From: Rhodothermus bifroesti | GTDB taxonomy: Bacteria > Bacteroidota > Rhodothermia > Rhodothermales > Rhodothermaceae | Direction of reading: 5' to 3' | Length of the DNA stretch: 64,000 bases | Assembly (NCBI RefSeq): GCF_017908595.1 | Contig: NZ_JAGKTL010000004.1 | Span: 310,001-374,000, forward strand | Part shown: one piece after another, positions 46,422 to 55,400 of the stretch | How the letters are laid out: each line of letters opens with the position of its first letter | Position numbering within the stretch: position 1 is the first letter of the stretch | Program-made: the position numbers and the translations under genes | The notes under the pieces: model-generated | Databases searched by the model: none | Seen by the model: the letters and a program-made list of their open reading frames with translations, nothing else | Told to the model about the DNA's origin: nothing

Positions 46422-47231
46422 TTATGCGGCAGACGTTAACTCATGCTGCACTTGACGAAGAAGCGCTATAAGCTGGCTGGCATCACGAAAACCGCGCTTA
46501 GGTCGCGGCGTGCCCTGCACCTCCAAGCTCAGTGGACCTGCATAGCCCAAGCGATGCAATTGGCGTAGCTGCGCTAGCCAGCCAACGGCACCTTCGCCAA
46601 AGGGTGCGGGTTCCCACCCCGCTCGTTCGGGATTCCACCGCCAATCGGTGCAGCGAACCAGCGCTACGTAGGGGCCTAAGGCAGCCAATCCCACCTGTGG
46701 GTCTTCGCCGACTTGCAATGCTGCACCGGGATTCCAAGCTGCTTTCACCGAGGGATGGGCTACAGCTGCAAGTAACGCGGCAAGGGCTTCGCCGCGCGGG
46801 AAAGCCCCTTCTACTTCGTTAAGTACAGCCAGCGTAATGCCGTACCGCGCAGCTTTATCGCCCGCCCGCCGTAGCGCTTCGACAGCGGCTTCCTTAGCAT
46901 CATTAGGCTCAGCGGCAAAAGCCGAAACCACCACGCGGGGACACTGGATCCGGCGACAGAAAGCCAGCACTTCGTCAAATGCAGCAATCTCGTTCAGCCA
47001 AGCGCGCCGGTCGTGCACCGACCCTTCAAACATGCCTGGCACAATGGCCACTACAGGCAGTTCATGCTCCGCCAAACGTCGACGCAGTTTCTCCTCGTTT
47101 ACAAAAGGCACCCGATCCGAAGGACCTCCCACCGTACGCAATTCCACAGCCTCTAAGCCCCAAAGCAGGGTGAAATACAATGCCCGGTCCAGGTCGGTCG
47201 TCACCGTATCGGTCAGCAATGCTGTAGTCAT
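46422..47231 (-). CDS. Sugar phosphate isomerase/epimerase-like TIM-barrel protein
   Basis: 269 residues from the ATG at 47231, whose ATGA overlaps the upstream stop. The AP-endonuclease-2-type barrel is recognised from VTTDLDRALYFTLLWGLEAV, ARYGITLAVLNEVEG and YAGPLSLEVQGTPRPKRGFR. The usual metal ligands (Glu on strand 5, Asp-His pairs) are only partly visible: VLNEVEG supplies a Glu, whereas AAWNPGAALQVGED has Asn where an Asp is common. Substrate is unknown. It sits between the M28-like lipoprotein and plsC genes. Confidence 0.8.
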   Translation of the reverse strand: MTTALLTDTVTTDLDRALYFTLLWGLEAVELRTVGGPSDRVPFVNEEKLRRRLAEHELPVVAIVPGMFEGSVHDRRAWLNEIAAFDEVLAFCRRIQCPRVVVSAFAAEPNDAKEAAVEALRRAGDKAARYGITLAVLNEVEGAFPRGEALAALLAAVAHPSVKAAWNPGAALQVGEDPQVGLAALGPYVALVRCTDWRWNPERAGWEPAPFGEGAVGWLAQLRQLHRLGYAGPLSLEVQGTPRPKRGFRDASQLIALLRQVQHELTSAA

Positions 47232-48619
47232 GGTCTTTGCTTCAGCAAGGGTGAGGAATCGGGCACTACCGGTTGCCAAGCTGTTGGCGTTATCACCTCG
47301 GGCAGCAACAAACTCTGCGCAGCATGTACCAGTGCCTGGGCGCGCTTTACCGCTCCACCCAAGCGCTGCGAGGGCGCTGGTGGAGAAACGAGCGCCAAGC
47401 CTCCATAGATCCGTACATAAGTCTGTTGCCATGCCCTTGGAACCTGAAACCACACGTTTCGCTCTGCTTGAAGCGCATCGGGGAGCCTAACCGGCTGCAG
47501 CGTCAGTCCATAGCGCGCGGCTAAGTGCTGTAATGTGGGGATATCTTCTGGCCGCGGATCCAGGTAAAGCATTGTGCGCGTAGCACGCAGGTCCCACAAC
47601 GGCCGCTCCAAATAAGCCTTTAGGCCCTGATGTCCTTGGCGCGCGCCAGACCATACGGCAAATAGCAAACTGCGTTGTGGAAGAGGCCAGTAGCTCGCAA
47701 GCGCACGGTAGAAACGGCTCAGCTCCAGCAATGCAGCTACACCTTCGCCCATGTGGCGGCCATCAACGACCAGCCGGCTGCCAGGCAAGCCGATGCCGTC
47801 CAGCTCGGCAGCAACAATCACCAGCTCGTGACGCAGCACGGGATCTTTCCCGGCAATAAAGCCCAGCACGTTCAGCGCCTCAACCGTTTCGCGCCTGCCT
47901 TGCACGTGCACATGCACCGGATGCCGCAGGGCCAACCGCTGCGGTTGTTCACCGGCCAGCGCAGCCTCCAGGCTATCGGCCTTCCAACCCAGCAAGCGTG
48001 CGGCTGCTACTGGCGTAAGCTGCACCACCAAAAGCCCCTGTAAGGGCCGCTCGGCCAGTGAAGGCTCAAGCAAGCCCACCCGAAACACAACCCGGTAGCC
48101 TTGCGCACGCCAACGCGCCAGTTGTGCGGGGGTACCTTGTGCAAAAGGAGCCATCAAGGCCTCGGCAACGGGGCAGGCTTTTGCACTTGGGCATAGCGTA
48201 AGTGTTGTAATGGTCACCCGCCCAGTATCACTTTGGCCATCCGGCCAGAATTCCAAGCCTAGAAAGAAAGTGGTCGTGTCTTCAGCTGCCCCCTGCTTGA
48301 GTATAGCTCCCAAAGGCAGGTAGACGTTGGCCGTATAACCCAGTTGATATTGGTTCCCTAAAGCTGGCCCAATACCCAACGATCGCAACCGGTCGGCCAC
48401 GTATGCTGCCGCTCGTGCTAGCTCCAGCGATCCCGTTAGGCGCGGCAGCACTTCCGATGCATTCAGCACCTGGATATGCTCGGCAAGCAGTGCTGAATCG
48501 CCTGCTACTGCGCGCCATGCAGGCTCCGACACCGAAAGCGACCCCGCCGGCGTGCAGGCCGCAATCGCGAGCAGTCCCCCGAAAGCGCCCCAGAAACCGA
48601 TAAGCCGAACTGTACGCAT
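47228..48619 (-). CDS. M28-like lipoprotein, probable non-catalytic homologue
   Basis: 463 residues from the ATG at 48619. Lipobox IAAC gives lipidation at Cys22. The fold of M28 aminopeptidases is suggested by ELARAAAYVADRLRSLGIGP, VIVAAELDGIGLPGSRLV, GEGVAALLELSRFYRAL and RSLLFAVWSGARQGHQGLKA. Where active enzymes have AHYDH, GANDNASG and GEExGLxGS, this protein has AAELDGIG, GRHMGEGVA and SGARQGHQG, so the His, Asp and Glu-Glu metal ligands are missing. A binding or scaffold role is more likely than proteolysis (inference). It is the first gene of the long minus-strand run that goes through epimerase, plsC and gatC. Confidence 0.78.
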   Translation of the reverse strand: MRTVRLIGFWGAFGGLLAIAACTPAGSLSVSEPAWRAVAGDSALLAEHIQVLNASEVLPRLTGSLELARAAAYVADRLRSLGIGPALGNQYQLGYTANVYLPLGAILKQGAAEDTTTFFLGLEFWPDGQSDTGRVTITTLTLCPSAKACPVAEALMAPFAQGTPAQLARWRAQGYRVVFRVGLLEPSLAERPLQGLLVVQLTPVAAARLLGWKADSLEAALAGEQPQRLALRHPVHVHVQGRRETVEALNVLGFIAGKDPVLRHELVIVAAELDGIGLPGSRLVVDGRHMGEGVAALLELSRFYRALASYWPLPQRSLLFAVWSGARQGHQGLKAYLERPLWDLRATRTMLYLDPRPEDIPTLQHLAARYGLTLQPVRLPDALQAERNVWFQVPRAWQQTYVRIYGGLALVSPPAPSQRLGGAVKRAQALVHAAQSLLLPEVITPTAWQPVVPDSSPLLKQRP

Positions 48620-48652
48620 GGTGCAGATCCTTAGGGGATGTTGCGCAAAATA

Positions 48653-48688
48653 AAAAACCCGCAAGACCCGGGGGCCTTGCGGGTTTTT
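48653..48688 (-). terminator. Intrinsic terminator after the pilus secretin gene
   Basis: A 13 bp stem (AAAAACCCGCAAG with CTTGCGGGTTTTT) around a 10 nt GC-rich loop, followed on the minus strand by a further T and ATTTT. It separates the pilus operon from the M28-like gene. The structure is symmetrical enough to work on both strands. Confidence 0.9.
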
Positions 48689-48705
48689 GAACCTATTTCG
48701 AATGC

Positions 48706-50055
48706 TTAACGTCGTGGTAGTGGAGTTTGGCGAGCCGTTTGCTCGCTAAAGCGTTCCAGTCGCTCGCGCAGCTGCTCACGGCTGCGTTCGAGGAGATCCT
48801 GTTCGAAGGGACGCCGTGCCCGCGCTTCCAGGGGGTCACGCACGTTCACCTGCAGCACAATCAAAAGCTCGGTCTGCGTGACGGTTCGCTGCGTACGACC
48901 AAAAATGTAACGCAGCCCAAAGAACCATCCGGGTAGATCTTTCAAAAATGGAATCCCTTTGCGGGATACGGATTCCCGCGTCGAATAAAGGCCGCCGATA
49001 ATCGTTTGCTCACCGTCGAGGAGCAACACGCGCGTATCGGCGGTGTTGCGGTCGACAATAGGTCCAGCACCCGTTGGGGTAGCACTGGAATTTTCCACCA
49101 TCACATCTAGGTGCACAAACTCCAAAAGCGGGGCCCCGGCCGTATCGGCCGTTGGGGCTACAATCAATGTGGGAGTAACGTCGATAATGATGCCGGTCGA
49201 GACAAACTGCGTGATTGTGTTGCCTGCAAAGTCGCGCGTTTGAATGGGCACGTCCGAGCCAATCTGGATACGCCCGCGCTCGCCACTTTGCACGGTTATT
49301 TGAGGGTTGGCAATGGTCTCGCCAATGCCTTCGGTTTCCAAAAAGCGCAAGAAGTTGGTTAAATCGCGGAAATTGATGCGATCGGGAGCCTCAATAAGGG
49401 GCTGGAGCGGGTCGAAGAGTTTCTCCGTCTTAAGGAAGAACTGCACGTTGCCTTGCGCAGTACTGCCCGTACCACTTCCGGTTCCGCCACTTCCAGTTCC
49501 GGTGCCGGTAGTTTGTCCAAAAAATTGATCCCAGTTAATCCCGATGTCGCGCGCCTTGCTCAGGTTGAGGTTAAACAGAATCGCGTTAATTTGGATCTCT
49601 CGCGTCTGGGGTGTAGCTGGCTGCACGACTGTAGAGGCTCTGCCTTCGGTAGGTTGCTGCTGCGTGCTCACCACAAGGTTAGGGCCTGGTGGTGCAGGCT
49701 CGACAATAAAGAATTTCTCTGTCTCGCGGTAGATCAAGCCTTTGGTCTGGAGCACCAGCTCGAAGGCATCAAAAAAGTGCATGCCCGAAATCGAGATGCC
49801 AATCGGATCACTCCGGTCTTGGGGATCTACGATCTGTTTTCCGGTCACGCGTTGAAATATAGGGTTGAGCAGCTCAAAGAATTGCTTGAGCGGCGTTGTC
49901 GGCAAAAATGACACCAGCTGGTCTGGCGGCACATAAGTGCGCATGACCCGCTGGGGAGGCTGAACCTGCGCCGATACTGGCCAGGCTACAAGGCTGCCGA
50001 TCAGCAGCCATCCTACCAGTAGCGCCATCCAAGTAGCTATACGCACGCGCTCCAT
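48706..50055 (-). CDS. pilQ: Compact type IV pilus secretin (PilQ-like)
   Basis: 449 residues. Signal peptide 1-29 (cleaved after WPVSA), then one N-type domain with DPIGISISGMHFFDAFELVL, a Gly/Thr/Ser-rich linker (about 180-200: GTGTGSGGTGSGTGS) and the secretin pore domain. The pore domain ends with ADTRVLLLDGEQTIIGGLYS, GIPFLKDLPGWFFGLRYIFG and LLIVLQVNVRDP, the usual gate and lip motifs. PilQ proteins often have AMIN and several N domains and exceed 600 residues; this one has none of the AMIN part. It should form the outer-membrane channel for the pilus. Last gene of the pilT-PilMN-PilOP-pilQ unit; a strong terminator follows. Confidence 0.93.
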   Translation of the reverse strand: MERVRIATWMALLVGWLLIGSLVAWPVSAQVQPPQRVMRTYVPPDQLVSFLPTTPLKQFFELLNPIFQRVTGKQIVDPQDRSDPIGISISGMHFFDAFELVLQTKGLIYRETEKFFIVEPAPPGPNLVVSTQQQPTEGRASTVVQPATPQTREIQINAILFNLNLSKARDIGINWDQFFGQTTGTGTGSGGTGSGTGSTAQGNVQFFLKTEKLFDPLQPLIEAPDRINFRDLTNFLRFLETEGIGETIANPQITVQSGERGRIQIGSDVPIQTRDFAGNTITQFVSTGIIIDVTPTLIVAPTADTAGAPLLEFVHLDVMVENSSATPTGAGPIVDRNTADTRVLLLDGEQTIIGGLYSTRESVSRKGIPFLKDLPGWFFGLRYIFGRTQRTVTQTELLIVLQVNVRDPLEARARRPFEQDLLERSREQLRERLERFSEQTARQTPLPRR

Positions 50056-50069
50056 AGCTCTACAAGGTT

Positions 50070-51029
50070 TTACTCTTCATGGAAAGGCTTAAGCAACACC
50101 GGTCCTAAAGCCTGGCGATAACGCTCTCCTGTTTCCAGGTGCAACTCCACTTCATCCAGAATGCCGCCTCGGTTTAGACGTGCGACCACACGTCCTTCGA
50201 TGGGATCGATGGCAGTGATCTGCCCTAAGTAGACGTTCTCGCCAACGCCCACACTGCGCAGCCCAGTTTCGTCTTGGAAAACAGCCCTCCCGCCAACAAT
50301 CGAAACCAACCGCGCCTTTTCGATATCAATCAGGTTGTCCGAGTTAGGAGGCAGTTGTTCCAAAATACCGGGATAGAACGGGTTGACAGGGGGATTTCTC
50401 TCTGGAAAAACAGCGCGCGGCAACTGACGATACAGACTGTCGGCCATGTGCGCAACCTGTAAATCTGGCGGACCGCCATAGTAAGCCTCAAGCTGCATCG
50501 TGAAGGAGACCATCACCATCATCCGCTGGCGCCCGCTTTGCCGGTCGGCTTTGACCAGGTCGATATGGTCGAGCGAGAGCGTTTGGATCCGGTAAAGCTC
50601 AGGGGTATTTTCAATCTCCCAAACAAAGCGATACAGGTGGTGAAAGTAACCTCGGCCTTCGATGCTAAAGGTGTAATAGGTAACCTTGGGCTCTTGGGTC
50701 AAACCGACCAGACGGACGTTGAAGGTTTCAAAACCTTGACGGGTGAGTGCATTTAAACGGGCAACCACATCCGGAGTCTCTAGCTTGGCTGGAATGTAGC
50801 GATAGCGCGAACGCCAGCGGCTTTCAACCTCCCGGGCCCGTTGCTCGGTGGCCGCATACTCGGCCAAAAGCGAGCCAATTTCGCTTTCACGCATGTGGGC
50901 CAGTTTTTCCAGCCGCTCTACGTGCTCAATCTCGCGAGGCAGCTTGACAAAGGTTAGATAACTTCCTATACCGGCAATCAGGAGCCAAGCCACAACGAGC
51001 AAAAGGGCGTTGTTGTACTTTTTCCACAT
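50070..51029 (-). CDS. PilO-PilP fusion, pilus alignment complex
   Basis: 319 residues. A membrane helix (8-27) is followed by a coiled coil (about 33-72) and a PilO-like ferredoxin domain (about 85-190, with NVRLVGLTQEPKVTYYTFSI). After a proline-rich linker (200-230) comes a PilP/GspC-like beta domain (about 238-305: ARLVSIVGGRAVFQDETGLR and GVGENVYLGQITAIDPIEGR). In model systems PilO and PilP are separate proteins, PilP being a lipoprotein that contacts the secretin. Here both parts appear to be one chain. The gene lies 14 bp from pilQ and 6 bp from the PilM-PilN gene. Confidence 0.82.
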   Translation of the reverse strand: MWKKYNNALLLVVAWLLIAGIGSYLTFVKLPREIEHVERLEKLAHMRESEIGSLLAEYAATEQRAREVESRWRSRYRYIPAKLETPDVVARLNALTRQGFETFNVRLVGLTQEPKVTYYTFSIEGRGYFHHLYRFVWEIENTPELYRIQTLSLDHIDLVKADRQSGRQRMMVMVSFTMQLEAYYGGPPDLQVAHMADSLYRQLPRAVFPERNPPVNPFYPGILEQLPPNSDNLIDIEKARLVSIVGGRAVFQDETGLRSVGVGENVYLGQITAIDPIEGRVVARLNRGGILDEVELHLETGERYRQALGPVLLKPFHEE

Positions 51030-51035
51030 GATCTG

Positions 51036-52745
51036 TCACGGATTTGTCGTTGACTGGGCAGCTGCAGTAGCAACGCGCTCCCGCAAGTAGCGGGCTGGCT
51101 CAGGCAGTTCGTTAGGCAACGGAATTTCAATGACAAAAGCATACACAGGCCATTCCCGTATCTCAGCAAACGTCAGCTCTCGGATGGTGCCCTCCAGACG
51201 CTGGGCTAGTTCAACAACACGCTCGCGAGCTAAAGCGCTGCCTACCAGCTGAACACCTGTGGATTGGGGTTTCCAGCTATCGACCCAGATACCCCCTACG
51301 GCAGCCACTTCGCGCGAAAGCTGTGCCAGCGAGCGGCTCCAACGATCACTTCCCACCAGCAGCGAGTCGAGCACTTCCAGCGCTTGCAAAGCCTGCAGCG
51401 TGCGGGCATTGAGGCTGTCGATACGGCGCTCAAGCGCCTTGGCATCGGTCTCGGCAATTGCAGGCGGCAAGCGCCGCAGCACATCCTGACGGGCTTTTAG
51501 GGCTGCGTTTAGCTCTAGATAGCGCCAAACGAAAAACAACGTGGTTACAAACAGTAGTCCATAAAGGGCCCAGACGTGCCAGCCAAAAGGCAACGTCCAA
51601 CGCCGTCGCAAGCTAGGTGGGAAAAGATTGACCGTTTCGAAAGTCTCCAGAAACGACCGGTCGGCCTGCAACCGCAGTGCCGCCAGTAAGGCAGCCAGGA
51701 ATCCTGCACCATGCACCTCTGCCTCAACGGGCACATAGCGGCGCAGCGAAACAACGCGGGCTTTAGGGAAAAACACCTCAAAACCACGCTGCAAATCCGA
51801 CTCGCTCTGTTCACTCAGCAAAAAAATGGCTTCAACTTCGCCAATGCCGTACTCGTCCTGCAGCAGCAAAACACGGCTGCAGATGGTTTCGGGGGTGTCG
51901 TGCACGCTCAGCGAACGCAGACTCTCCACATGGTGAAGCGTCTCATCCTGCAAAAATAGCATGAGCGTGTCTTCGTGCCCCACCCGCAGTACCAGCGAAC
52001 GCTGGGGTCGTTCTGCAGCCGAGAAGCTTCTCAGTGCCCGACGAGCTAGCCCTAAGTAAAGCGACACCTCGGTCTCAAAAAGCCGCGTGCGCGGTAGCTT
52101 TCGGTTCGATTCGGCTTTAAGCGCCTTAAGCGTGGCCGTTATCGGTTCGGTAGGACGGGGTAAAACGGCTAAAAAACGATGCGTTTCGTTGTCCGAAGGC
52201 GTCAGCGCTAAAAAAGCAACCTGGTTGGGGTCAAAAACGAGATTTTGCTGCTCAAGCAGCTCCAACAAGGCTTTACGGTCGAGCTCTCCGGTGTCTTGAT
52301 CTTTGAAGCGGGCACGCCGTGGGAGGCGTAGCTCGACGTAGGCCAACTCTGCAGAAGGCAAACAAAAGGCAACCTCTGGATCACCATAGCCTGCCTCGCG
52401 GCACTCGCTCAGCACGTCGCTGACTTCGGTTACAAACAGCGCAGCCGCGGGCGTCTGAGTACTTGCTCCGTCCCCACTGACATCGAATTCCGACTTCAGA
52501 AATAGGCTGGTTGTCTGCCCGCCACCAAATTGAATCGAAAAGTCGCTGGCCGACTCCTGGCCCTTGACTTCGGGCACCCCTTGCTGCACTGTAGCAAAAC
52601 GGGCTATGCGTTGCCGGGTAAACTGACGCACAATGCGTACCCCTTCGCCCGTATGCTGCAACAAAACACCGTAGAGGGTGCGACCAGCTACGCTCAGGCC
52701 CAAAACGTATGGGGCTTTGGTGTGGATCGCCTTGGCAGACTTCAT
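51036..52745 (-). CDS. PilM-PilN fusion, pilus alignment complex
   Basis: 569 residues. Residues 1-365 look like a divergent PilM actin fold (APYVLGLSVAGRTLYGVLLQ, LVLRVGHEDTLMLFLQDETL). The first phosphate loop, normally with an Asp-Gly pattern, reads GLSVAGRT, so ATP binding is doubtful. The motif ETVNLFPPSLRRR (370-382) matches the NLLP peptide by which PilN binds PilM. A membrane helix (about 386-406) and a PilN periplasmic domain (430-545, ending LTFAEIREWPVYAFVIEI) follow. PilN normally contributes a separate chain; fusion fixes the stoichiometry at 1:1. The gene is 6 bp from the PilO-PilP gene. Confidence 0.82.
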   Translation of the reverse strand: MKSAKAIHTKAPYVLGLSVAGRTLYGVLLQHTGEGVRIVRQFTRQRIARFATVQQGVPEVKGQESASDFSIQFGGGQTTSLFLKSEFDVSGDGASTQTPAAALFVTEVSDVLSECREAGYGDPEVAFCLPSAELAYVELRLPRRARFKDQDTGELDRKALLELLEQQNLVFDPNQVAFLALTPSDNETHRFLAVLPRPTEPITATLKALKAESNRKLPRTRLFETEVSLYLGLARRALRSFSAAERPQRSLVLRVGHEDTLMLFLQDETLHHVESLRSLSVHDTPETICSRVLLLQDEYGIGEVEAIFLLSEQSESDLQRGFEVFFPKARVVSLRRYVPVEAEVHGAGFLAALLAALRLQADRSFLETFETVNLFPPSLRRRWTLPFGWHVWALYGLLFVTTLFFVWRYLELNAALKARQDVLRRLPPAIAETDAKALERRIDSLNARTLQALQALEVLDSLLVGSDRWSRSLAQLSREVAAVGGIWVDSWKPQSTGVQLVGSALARERVVELAQRLEGTIRELTFAEIREWPVYAFVIEIPLPNELPEPARYLRERVATAAAQSTTNP

Positions 52746-52797
52746 AGCGTTACAGAACTACCTTTTTTCGTATCATTCAGGAACGCAGCACGAGCAA

Positions 52798-54099
52798 CTA
52801 CCCAAGCAGCTGTTGCAAGCGTCGCTTATTATTCGCAAAATCAAAGGCAACTTCGGGCGTAATTAGCTGCTGGGTGACCAGGCGGTACAAATCCTGTTCC
52901 AGGGTGGTCATCCCTAGGGCCCCTCCCTCCCACATCATCTGGTAGATTTCGCTCGTGTTTTTGTTTTTAATAGCCGCACGGGCTGAGGGGGTCATCCACA
53001 ACACCTCTTTAGCCAAGATGCGCCCACCCCCCACCTTGGGCACAAGCTTTTGGGAAATCACGCAGCGGAGTACATCAGCCAACCGGTTGCGCACGCGATC
53101 CTGTTCTTCAGGCGGGTATTCAGCCACAATGCGATCGATGGTCTCTACGGCCGAACTGGTGTGCAGCGTAGAGAAAACCTTGTGACCTGAGTCCGTGATT
53201 TCTAGCGCCGCCGAAATCGTTTCGGGATCACGCATCTCCCCAATCACGATAATGTCGGGGTCCTGGCGAAGGGCCTGCACAATGCCATCCTTAAAGGTGC
53301 GCACGTCGCGCCCCACCTCGCGGTGACGGATCAAGCATTTGCTTGACCGATGCACATACTCGATGGGCCGTGCGATGATCACCACGTGCGCGTGCACATC
53401 GTTGTTGTTGGCATCGATGATCGCATCCAACGTAGTGCTTTTACCCGACCCCGTGACCCCGGTAACCAGCGTCAACCCATCCCGCACGTGACGAAACATT
53501 AATCCCCGCTCAATAAGGGGATGAAAGCCCAGGCTCTTGAGGGAGCGAATTTCGTCACTGATGGCGCGCATGTTCAGCGCCACATGGTCCATATCAAAGT
53601 AGACCGTGGCACGAAAGCGCCTGGGCATGCCGTTGCGCCCTTCAATGGGCAGCTCGTAGGAAAAGTCTAGCGAGCATTCTTCAAAAAAGAGCTGCAGCTG
53701 CCGCTCGGTAAGCAGGTTCAGGATAAGCAAGCTGGCCTCATCGCATGTATAGGTGCCCATTTCTTCGTAGGGCCGCTTATCGCCATGCACACGGTACCAC
53801 ACATAGCCGTTCGAGGCCGGGCCCCCCATATCTAGGTCGCTGGCATTAAGGTCCAGCATGCGCTTAACCAGCAGCTGCATGTGCTCTCGCAACGCCGTGC
53901 GGTCTTTATCTAACAGGGCATTGACCTGTTCGGCCAGATAGCGCGCACGGTCTTCACCGACCAAAGAGGGCGGTACCGAATCCAGTACGGTCTTGCAAAT
54001 CTTGGGCAACGGGGGCACAGGCCGCAGGCGCGGCCGCTGCTGCGCAGCACTGGCATGCTGCGCCAACACTTCAGCCAGAGCAGGATTGACGCTCGACAT
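52798..54099 (-). CDS. pilT: PilT-like pilus retraction ATPase with altered Asp box
   Basis: 433 residues, longer than usual PilT (about 350). The extra is an N-terminal 75 residues with a Pro-rich part. Walker A is GVTGSGKST (214-222), Walker B with LRQDPDIIVIGEMRDPETIS (278-296) and the His box FSTLHTSSA (309-317) are normal. The Asp box, usually IEDPIE, reads IIARPIEYVH (241-250): the first acidic pair is replaced by Ala-Arg while the second Glu remains. It could be a retraction motor, a PilU-like accessory or a weakly active form. A 54 bp gap separates it from the PilM-PilN gene; a terminator and 62 bp of possible promoter precede it. Confidence 0.9.
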   Translation of the reverse strand: MSSVNPALAEVLAQHASAAQQRPRLRPVPPLPKICKTVLDSVPPSLVGEDRARYLAEQVNALLDKDRTALREHMQLLVKRMLDLNASDLDMGGPASNGYVWYRVHGDKRPYEEMGTYTCDEASLLILNLLTERQLQLFFEECSLDFSYELPIEGRNGMPRRFRATVYFDMDHVALNMRAISDEIRSLKSLGFHPLIERGLMFRHVRDGLTLVTGVTGSGKSTTLDAIIDANNNDVHAHVVIIARPIEYVHRSSKCLIRHREVGRDVRTFKDGIVQALRQDPDIIVIGEMRDPETISAALEITDSGHKVFSTLHTSSAVETIDRIVAEYPPEEQDRVRNRLADVLRCVISQKLVPKVGGGRILAKEVLWMTPSARAAIKNKNTSEIYQMMWEGGALGMTTLEQDLYRLVTQQLITPEVAFDFANNKRRLQQLLG

Positions 54100-54161
54100 G
54101 TCGCATCGCAGGTTTGGCTTTCTTAGTATCGTGCACCTTAGGACAGGCTTAAGTCAGGTCC

Positions 54162-54209
54162 AAAAAAAGCGGCGTTGCTTCGGAAAATCTGCTTCCGCCG
54201 CAACGCCGC
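54162..54209 (-). terminator. Intrinsic terminator between pilin-like gene and pilT
   Basis: GCGGCGTTGC and GCAACGCCGC form a perfect 10 bp stem around a 28 nt loop that itself contains a small hairpin, followed on the minus strand by seven T residues. It splits the pilus locus into an upstream unit (pilin to the 388-residue pilin-like protein) and a downstream unit (pilT to pilQ). Confidence 0.85.
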
Positions 54210-54233
54210 CTGGAGGACTGCAATGATATTCGG

Positions 54234-55400
54234 CTAGACCGCCGGCTCTGGGATGAGCTCTACCTCAATCACCTGGTCGTCAAAATCGGGTACAATCTTC
54301 CCCTCAACCATGTAATAGTCGCGCGTCTCATAATAGCCCCACTGATCCACTCGAGACCAGCCCGAACCGCCATAGCTGTATTTTCCATTACGCTCACCCC
54401 AGCTTGCACCGCTACGAATCTGCCATTTCATATCTCCATAGCTATAGCGCTTGACATCGGCGAGCTTATCCATCCCCATAAACTCAGTATCAAAGTTGAG
54501 GTCTTCAAAAGCCAAGCGCCAGGTGTTGGGCTTTGTGGGGTGGGCTTGAATCATGACATAAGGCCCCTCCTGCATTTGCGCAAAATCATCTGTGCTTTTA
54601 ATCAGCGCATCCCGCAAATAGTCAAAGTATTTCTTGCCTACCCTTGCCAGCACATCCGTGCGTCCCCGTAGACTACAGTCTTTGTCGACCGCCAAAATGA
54701 AGTTGGCCCGCTCACCTGGATTTAAGACCACCGTACTGGTTGCACTGGCATTGTCCCGATTATGCCCCGGGGGAAAGATCAGTTCAGGCTCAAGGGCTAC
54801 GTACCGGTCGTTACCCCGCAGCTCGATATCTTCTTGGGTTTCGCACGAACTGCCGTGCGCCGGATTGCTGGGATCACACCTACCTGGATTATTGCCCATG
54901 CCGTTGTTGTTGCGCGGTACGTAGCGCTGCAAGTAAATGGCCGAACAATAGCCGGCGACTGATTCCAAAAACGTTACCTTGACCCGGCTGGGCTGATTCG
55001 GGGGCACTTCCAAGATACGCTGCAGCACCCGATGGGTCCCCATTTGATGGGAAGCCTCTCCGTAACGCCCAATGGCAACCGCTCCGTAGGAGGACGCACC
55101 GATTGGATAAACCCAGGCTTCATAGGAGCCTCCCTTGAGATGTCCCGCAAGCTTCCCGCTGGAGCCATTGACAGCATTGACCAGCTGCGTCAGCGTCCAG
55201 GTCGGATTGGCTGCCTCAAGCTGACGCGCACGAGAAATAATCAGGTTGTAAGCCGAGCGCGCAATCTCCCGCGCTAAGGCCTCTTCCTGACGGGCCACCT
55301 GCCGCTCATCGGCTTGCAAGCGATTAGAACTCCCTTGCAGGAGTAAAACGCTGGTGCCTATAGCAGCGGCCGCTACGAGAAGCAAAATCGCCTTGCCCAT
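54234..55400 (-). CDS. Large pilin-like protein, minimal leader
   Basis: 388 residues. The N-terminus MGKAILLLVAAAAIGTSVLL is a hydrophobic helix with no real leader and starts MG like the major pilin at 62 kb. A polar helix (30-75) and a long beta-rich region follow, with cysteines at CSAIYL, GRCDPSN, SSCETQED and DKDCSLRG that may form disulfides. The C-terminus is Tyr/Trp-rich (SYGGSGWSRVDQWGYYETRD). No family is recognised. Place and layout suggest a minor pilin or tip adhesin. A terminator lies directly behind it. Tad-type proteins are unlikely because all ATPases here are PilB/PilT-like. Confidence 0.7.
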   Translation of the reverse strand: MGKAILLLVAAAAIGTSVLLLQGSSNRLQADERQVARQEEALAREIARSAYNLIISRARQLEAANPTWTLTQLVNAVNGSSGKLAGHLKGGSYEAWVYPIGASSYGAVAIGRYGEASHQMGTHRVLQRILEVPPNQPSRVKVTFLESVAGYCSAIYLQRYVPRNNNGMGNNPGRCDPSNPAHGSSCETQEDIELRGNDRYVALEPELIFPPGHNRDNASATSTVVLNPGERANFILAVDKDCSLRGRTDVLARVGKKYFDYLRDALIKSTDDFAQMQEGPYVMIQAHPTKPNTWRLAFEDLNFDTEFMGMDKLADVKRYSYGDMKWQIRSGASWGERNGKYSYGGSGWSRVDQWGYYETRDYYMVEGKIVPDFDDQVIEVELIPEPAV

